Assembly: GCA_947652115.1 (NCBI GenBank)
Contig: OX393561.1
Location: forward strand, 41,101,508 to 41,165,507
Direction of reading: 5' to 3'
Origin: Blastomussa wellsi
Taxonomy: Eukaryota; Cnidaria; Anthozoa; Scleractinia; Plerogyridae
Length of the DNA stretch: 64,000 nucleotides
Shown here: one piece after another, positions 58,724 through 64,000 of the stretch
Layout of the letters: every line of letters starts with the position of its first letter
How positions within the stretch are numbered: the stretch's first letter is position 1
Translations under genes and position numbers: made by a program
Notes under the pieces: generated by a model
What the model was told of the DNA's origin: nothing
What the model saw: only the letters and a program-made list of their open reading frames with translations
The model's database searches: none

Positions 58724-60208
58724 ATACGAAACTAAAGCGAAGTTCTAACTTAGACAGAAATATGGGAGACGTAAAATTTCAATAACATTCATTTCAAGAT
58801 TCACTCTTCTGACTCGAACATTTTTGCGAACTACTTTGTACATTTAGAACGCGTTCAAACCGTAACTCCTTCGTTTAATCTTGATGTACGTGTATTTTCT
58901 GATTGAGAAATATTTTTGGCAATCAAATACTCATTTAGAAATGTGCAAAAACTATCGATTTAACCGTCGAAATGGTTACAGTAACGATCTGAAGGTTATG
59001 TACGAACTTTCAACGTGGACTCGCTCCCTGTGGCATTTTGTGGGAAGGATTTGATACAAAAAGATACAAAAGATACAATCAACGGGAAGGTCTTCCCAGC
59101 ATTCCGTGATTCATTGTTATTTGAAAATGTCATTCTACCAAGCCTTTCTAAAACTATTAAATAGGGCAAAATTTATTGGCCAATATTTCAACTAGCAGAG
59201 CTAGATTAAGAAGACTAGCTCTGCTAGTTGAAATATTGGCGAAAATATTTTGCCCTTTTGTTAGTGCCAGCCTTTCAATCAATTTGGTTTTATAACAGTT
59301 AGAGTGACATCTGGTACGAGCATTTCTTTTTCAAGAGATCAGGCAATAACAAGCCACCAAGCAGTATTATTCTTTGTTAAGTGGTCTTCATCCAAACGTT
59401 GTATATTAAGTTGTGTCTGGGGTTAGTCGGGTCCAGGTTCTACTGCTGTTTGGAATCAGTGGGCGGAAAGAGGTTGGAATCTATTTGCGCTTCATCTTGA
59501 ATCAGCAATAAGAGAAGATGAGTGGAAGTATGAGTTATAATCGAATTACTAGAATTAAAAAAAATAATAAAAGTTGATTCATCTTTGAGAAGAGGAATCT
59601 TGCTTTATTCGTCTGGAATGGTAACTTGCTTATAATCTTTGCTTATAATCTTTAGGGGGTCATCTTACCTGAGGATTCAGTTCCTCCCTGATGGCAGCCT
59701 TTTTGTATTGATTATTACAAATGAAGTTGTTATAAATAAACCAAAACACGCTTCACTTTGCAATGATAGCGATAAGAATTGTACAGAGGCCTGGAAACTA
59801 TACACTGTGGAACCGGAACAAAATACGTACAGGAATAGTAAAGTTTTGTCTTGGTATTCCAGCACTTTTGATCTTATTCGCTTGCGTGATTTGCTCTCCT
59901 AATATAGACCACGTGGTATTCTCCAGAGAATTGTTCATATACGAGCGACTGTTTGAAAATTTGAAAGCAAGAATTCTCAAGAGTATCATCACATGGTCTG
60001 CAATGGGACAACAAACCGCCCAAGCGAAAAAGGTCTATTTTGAAACTTGAACACAAACAAAATCATACTGTTGAATTATAATGCTCTCTTATCAATTGCA
60101 TTAATTCATACCACAATTACAATATCTACTTGTGAGGCTAAATAGCCAGACAGTTTATACCTTTGAAAACGTCCCCAGAACAGGAAAAAAGTACCCGAGA
60201 TTGTATTT
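58724..60208. other. Intergenic region between convergent genes
   Basis: This lies between the 3' ends of the ankyrin gene (plus) and the CTHRC1-like gene (minus), so it should hold both 3' UTRs. AATAAA near 59566 is a possible plus-strand signal. One foldback element is present; the open frames lack splice or family support. Confidence 0.5.
59164..59255. mobile_element. Foldback element, 41-bp arms
   Basis: GGGCAAAATTTATTGGCCAA and TATTTCAACTAGCAGAGCTAG are mirrored after a 10-nt centre, with a few mismatches. The GGGCAAAATTTAT terminus resembles that of the element at 30338-30552. Confidence 0.65.
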
Positions 60209-61128
60209 TTAACTTTCCTTGGGTGGCTCCACTTCTTCCACGATGATTCTACTCACGGAGTCCCAGCCAGTGTGAACGTGCCCTCCCGTGTAACCAGTAC
60301 AGGAACCCACATTGAGCCCCACTTTTATGGGACCCTTGTTTATTCCTGGACAGTACCCCTCGAAAGTAGTTTTACTGCTCAATTTTCCCTCGGAGTAAAC
60401 CATCGTGTCAACTGGTGCAGAGCACTCGACGCCGTTAAATGTGAAGAACCACCGGTTGCAGGAAGTTTCTGTTAAAACTCGCATGTTTCCTTTGTAAACA
60501 ACGTGGAGATGTGTTTCCCTCCAATCTTTGTCAAATGAGCATTCCTAAAAGCAGAAATTAAAAATGCATAAAAACATTGATAGTGAGTTTTTTAAGCCTT
60601 TTTTCGATCCGTTTTCCAATTTTCAATGTCCTTTGTATAGTGGTGAGGAAACAACTGAACTATTTTTTCAGACAATTTTCAATGATGTCATCCACCCCAA
60701 AGAAACGTCATGTCAATTTGAATTTACACGATAATTAAGCAAGCTTTCTGGAGTTTTTAATACTCTGCTCAGGTTGTATTGCAAGTAATAAGGATGACGT
60801 TTGTTTTTCCCTACTTCTGCCGTTTAATAGGCATTATATATATATGGCTCTTACACATATTTTCCCGTTGTCCACATCACTGTTAAGGCTATTCCAAGAA
60901 CACTGTTTCCAGTTTAACGACCGCGCAGGTCTGTAGTTTCCAACCGGTGTTCCGTCGCCCTTGATAAGTAACATTAAAATATGCAGTTAGAAGACTACAG
61001 AGCATTAATTATTAAATGTCAGTGGTAAAGCTACCTACCAAGCTTTTATGCCGCTTTATTTTAGCGCTGTGGATCAATTGCTGTTGTAGTATGATCAGGA
61101 AAACAACCAAATAAATCACCGTAGACAT
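60209..61128 (-). CDS. CTHRC1-like secreted protein without collagen repeats
   Basis: Exons 61039-61128, 60855-60959 and 60209-60544, total 531 nt, encode 176 aa. The N-terminus MSTVIYLVVFLIILQQQLIH is a clear signal peptide. Exons 2-3 hold the conserved C-terminal domain of collagen triple helix repeat-containing protein 1: NWKQCSWNSLN, RWFFTFNGVECS, EGYCPG, VGSCTGY and GWNSVSRII-type TGWDSVSRIIVEE, with paired cysteines. In vertebrates CTHRC1 is a secreted modulator of Wnt and matrix signalling. Here the Gly-X-Y stretch is absent and the protein is shorter (human 243 aa by memory). A CTTCGCAG acceptor just before the ATG and a GTAAGTTT donor at 61515 indicate an upstream non-coding exon. 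Confidence 0.88.
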
Positions 61129-61712
61129 GATCTTCCAGTCTGCGAAGTTTTAAAGTTTTCACACGGTCCCAGGTTAAGACAAGATCCGTCCCAAGACCTG
61201 TAGACCTTCACGTAGGAAAATAAGAGTATAAAATAAATTTATTTTAGCTAACATGTCTGCATGTTTCTGCTCTGAAGCAAAAAACTGTCAAAAACATTCT
61301 AGCTCCTCTTCAGAACTCTTTAGAAACGAGTATTATTATATTTAAATAATAAAAGAGTTATAGCTCACATTGAGCTCTTTTCAGTTTTGCTTCCACCCTG
61401 CCCTAAAAGATTTTGCCAGTCAATTGTTTGCTTCTAGACTTCTTAACAATTACTGTCGGACAATCAGCTTTCTAAATTAGCTAGCTTAAAAGATGAAAAC
61501 GTATATTAAACTTACCTTTAAGCCAGCTGGTATTATCATAGGTGAAACAACACACAGTTTACTACCGGCGTTCAATCAAGAAGCAAGCTTGTCGAGTACA
61601 TCTGCCGCGAAGTTATATGCTGAGAAATGTTGTTAAGTGTCAAAATTTAAAATGAAATGTTTTCAATAGATACGATGTTGTCAAGGAAGAAAAGAGGACA
61701 ATTATGCGTAAA

Positions 61713-61720
61713 TATATATA
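61713..61720 (-). promoter_or_regulatory. Candidate TATA box of CTHRC1-like gene
   Basis: TATATATA lies upstream of the inferred non-coding exon, whose donor is at 61511-61515. A start site near 61685 would give a 5' exon of about 170 nt. Position and sequence only. Confidence 0.35.
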
Positions 61721-62252
61721 CTTTCACTCTTCAATAAGCCCGATTGCACGCCCCAACACCCCGCCCACTAATCCGCACGTTTTTAGTGCTTCAGAAATGT
61801 TTGAGGGCGCCAAATGCAACAAGATATAGGCCAGCCCTTAATGGCCAGAAGTAGATGCGCTCTTGTGTAAAGCTACACTTTCTAAGACACCTACGGGGCA
61901 ACCTTTTTTAGGAATCTCCTGGCAGATTGTAATCTGTGTGAGCATATTTCCAATGGCTGCAGCAAAGTGGCTCACGGGAGAGTTAATTTGACAGGTTTGT
62001 TGACATCGTGCATACATTTTGACTTTTGAAAGAGGTGAGCAACCTTTTCTAGTACCCTTACATTTCCCCCAATTCTCTCTCACTTTTGTAATGCTTCATT
62101 TGTATGGGAGCCTTTTGCAGGGGAGGTGGCAATTTAAGCAAGTAATCACGCTCGAGATGAGTTGCCCTTAGATTGAAAACCGGGCGGAGAATGGACCGGA
62201 GCTGAAACAGAAGTTCCAAGGATATGGAGTGCGCCAACATAATATCATTATT

Positions 62253-62288
<36 letters not shown>

Positions 62289-62544
62289 GTTATTATTATT
62301 TATTTTTAGAAATAAACCTTTATTTACAATTCAAAGAAACTATTTAGTAACAATCAATTAAAAATTTAAAAAGCCTACAGTACTAAAAGCGATATGACGG
62401 GAAAAGTCTTGTTATAATAATTTACAAGGCTAAAGAATTTTACTAATTATTAAATTTTAAAAAACACCATTTATCATTGCAGTGCTTGAAACCATAAGAT
62501 TACAAGATTTACGTATATCAAGTTAAACTTTCCTATCATAAACG
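61721..62544. other. Intergenic, AT-rich
   Basis: Apart from ATT-type microsatellite sequence near 62245-62305, I see no gene or recognisable element. Confidence 0.5.
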
Positions 62545-62552
62545 ATAATAAT

Positions 62553-62599
<47 letters not shown>

Positions 62600-62622
62600 G
62601 AATAATAATAAGAAGAATATTA
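62545..62622. repeat. AAT microsatellite
   Basis: Mostly perfect AAT units, with related ATT tracts at 62877-62924 and 63499-63517. Confidence 0.85.
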
Positions 62623-62679
62623 ATAATACCAATATCAATAATAATGTGCCAGCAACAAATTGTTCTTAAATATCACATT

Positions 62680-62850
62680 ATGGCTCCTTCTTGAATTTCA
62701 ATGTCAATGTCAACGTTCTTATTAAAATCACAAAAGGCCTTTCTTCTAGCTCTCGATCCTCTAAGGCAGATTAGTGCTGATCTTAATAACGCGAAGGATG
62801 TCCTTGCTCTTATCCAGGAGATGGAGATCAGCTGCGCCAGTCTGCTATGG
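62680..62850 (-). pseudogene. Transposon protein remnant, C-terminal fragment
   Basis: The minus strand encodes ISWIRARTSFALLRSALICL and RGSRARRKAFCDFN. It matches the extreme C-terminus of the family seen on the plus strand at 62930-63216 (TWLRTQISFELLRSVHACVR). The rest of the protein is missing. Confidence 0.6.
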
Positions 62851-62887
62851 TATTGCAAACATTCCTTTCCTTTTCTTATTGTTATTG

Positions 62888-62918
<31 letters not shown>

Positions 62919-62929
62919 TATTAAGTACC

Positions 62930-63216
62930 AGCAGCGGGTGTTAGATGTAGAAATGGGTTCGTTTACGCCTTTAGTGTTTGGAACCAATGGCGGAATGGGA
63001 AATGAGTGTCAGCGGTTCTTAAAGCATCTCGCGGACAAGATAGCTGAGAAAGATACTGAGCCTTATCACGTTGTAATCACTTGGCTCAGGACACAGATTT
63101 CGTTTGAACTCTTAAGATCGGTACATGCATGCGTTAGAGGTTCGCGAACGCCGTTTCGTAGCAAGATAGAGCAATCATTAGACTGTAAAATAAATGTAGC
63201 CAGTGCGGATATTTGA
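62930..63216 (+). pseudogene. Transposon protein remnant, C-terminal fragment
   Basis: The frame encodes VLDVEMGSFTPLVFGTNGGM, GNECQRFLKHLADKIAEK and the WLRTQISF...RGSR ending. I recall this as the C-terminus of an abundant transposon-encoded protein in invertebrate genomes. It abuts an ATT microsatellite, so its 5' part is lost. The longer frame from 62701 is a fusion across the microsatellite and an antisense remnant. Confidence 0.6.
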
Positions 63217-63522
63217 AATACACGGCTTATGTGCTTTTATACTTAGGGCGTTTTATGGACACTGGTTTAGCCGTCATTAGTATAATTCGATTGTTGATTT
63301 TAATATCTCGGTATCATGGGATTTGCAATTTTATAGAATTTTGAACTTCTATTATCAATTATCTAATTTTTACTTCTTTTATGTAAGTAAGTTATTTTTG
63401 TTATTAGTATTATTACTTTATATAATAAATATTGTAATAAGTTCCACATGGATGCATGTAAGATTCGAGTTTTATTTCTCAATAAAGGTTGATTTTACTT
63501 ATTATTATTATTATTATATACG

Positions 63523-64000
63523 GAGGAGCTAAAGAGGCATCAACAATCACTTAAGAGAGCAAGTGCCAAAGAGAAGATGGATAGCATTGATTCAAGCCTC
63601 TCCCCAGACCTGCTGCGACTGGTTAATCAATTGAGGGACAAGGGCGCAAGTTCTTGGCTGAATGCGATGCCTCTCGCAGACCAGGGTTTAGCCCTGAACA
63701 AGCAAGAATTCAGAGACTCGCTACGCTTGCGTTATGATCTGCCCTTAGTCGATCTACCAAGTTATTGCGTATGTGGGGATAAATTCACCGTTAGTCACGC
63801 CCTCTCTTGTAAAAAGGGGGGTTTTGTAGCGCAGAGACATGATGGTGTACGGAACTTATTAACGACATTCATCGACAAGATCTGCAATAATGTCGAAATC
63901 GAACCACGCCTTCAACCCCTGGACAACGAGCGATTTCATTTGAGGAGCGCTGTTACAAATTCTGAGGCAAGGTTGGACATTAAAGCGGGAGGGTTCTGGG
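63523..64000 (+). CDS. Transposon protein, partial (restriction-like nuclease-type region)
   Basis: The frame is open to the window edge (159 codons), with no start seen after the ATT tract. It encodes GASSWLNAMPLADQGLALNK, then a Cys/His cluster YCVCGDKFTVSHALSCKKGG, then QRHDGVRNLL, VEIEPRLQPL and ARLDIKAGGFW. The order matches the region that precedes the C-terminus found at 62930-63216, so both belong to one family. A CxC...HxxxC cluster followed by RHD, EP and D resembles restriction-like endonuclease domains of some non-LTR retrotransposons; the class is inference. Confidence 0.6.

Noticed and set aside
62701..63216. 171-codon frame as one gene
   Set aside because: It joins an antisense transposon remnant, an ATT microsatellite and a sense remnant.

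Overview
The window is animal nuclear DNA, most likely from an anthozoan cnidarian (stony coral or close relative). The genes are intron-rich with GT-AG borders and AATAAA signals. The introns and spacers are crowded with foldback MITEs, Penelope-like fragments, a BEL/Pao retrotransposon, tRNA-derived SINEs and motifs such as ACATGTACATGTA that are common in corals. The species assignment is inference. There is no sign of bacterial gene organisation.

I rebuilt seven host genes by joining exons with consistent splice sites and phase. From left to right: (1) METTL17, mitochondrial ribosome assembly factor, minus strand, ten exons, running off the left edge; (2) PFDN4, prefoldin subunit 4, minus strand, 134 aa, with one apparent AT-AC (U12-type) intron; (3) a 16-exon, 642-aa EF-hand protein, plus strand, divergent from PFDN4; (4) a 571-aa protein with about 12 membrane spans, plus strand, possibly otopetrin-like; (5) a coactosin-like actin-binding protein (COTL1), minus strand, 140 aa; (6) a 909-aa, ten-exon ankyrin-repeat protein resembling the ANKRD11/12/31 group, plus strand; (7) a secreted CTHRC1-like protein without collagen repeats, minus strand, 176 aa. 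The genes look like unrelated neighbours, so no pathway or operon should be read into the order.

The mobile fraction is rich. A 6.1-kb BEL/Pao element with two identical 229-bp LTRs and a 5-bp target duplication sits in METTL17 intron 2, in the same orientation as the gene. Its gag and pol frames are separated by a single in-frame TAG. Several foldback elements still show target duplications: TTAA (piggyBac-like), 9 bp, and about 10 bp. Penelope-like 3' ends with a hammerhead-like core lie at 17.1 kb and 45.3 kb. Next to the second is a 354/340-bp inverted duplication that brackets exon 1 of the ankyrin gene; one arm is bordered by Penelope end motifs on both sides. The right end (62.6-64 kb) is a cluster of remnants of one transposon protein family plus ATT microsatellites.

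No complete new biological system is evident. The best candidates for follow-up are the AT-AC intron in PFDN4, the Penelope-bordered inverted duplication, the young BEL insertion with its gag/pol stop, and the C-terminal domain of the ankyrin protein.
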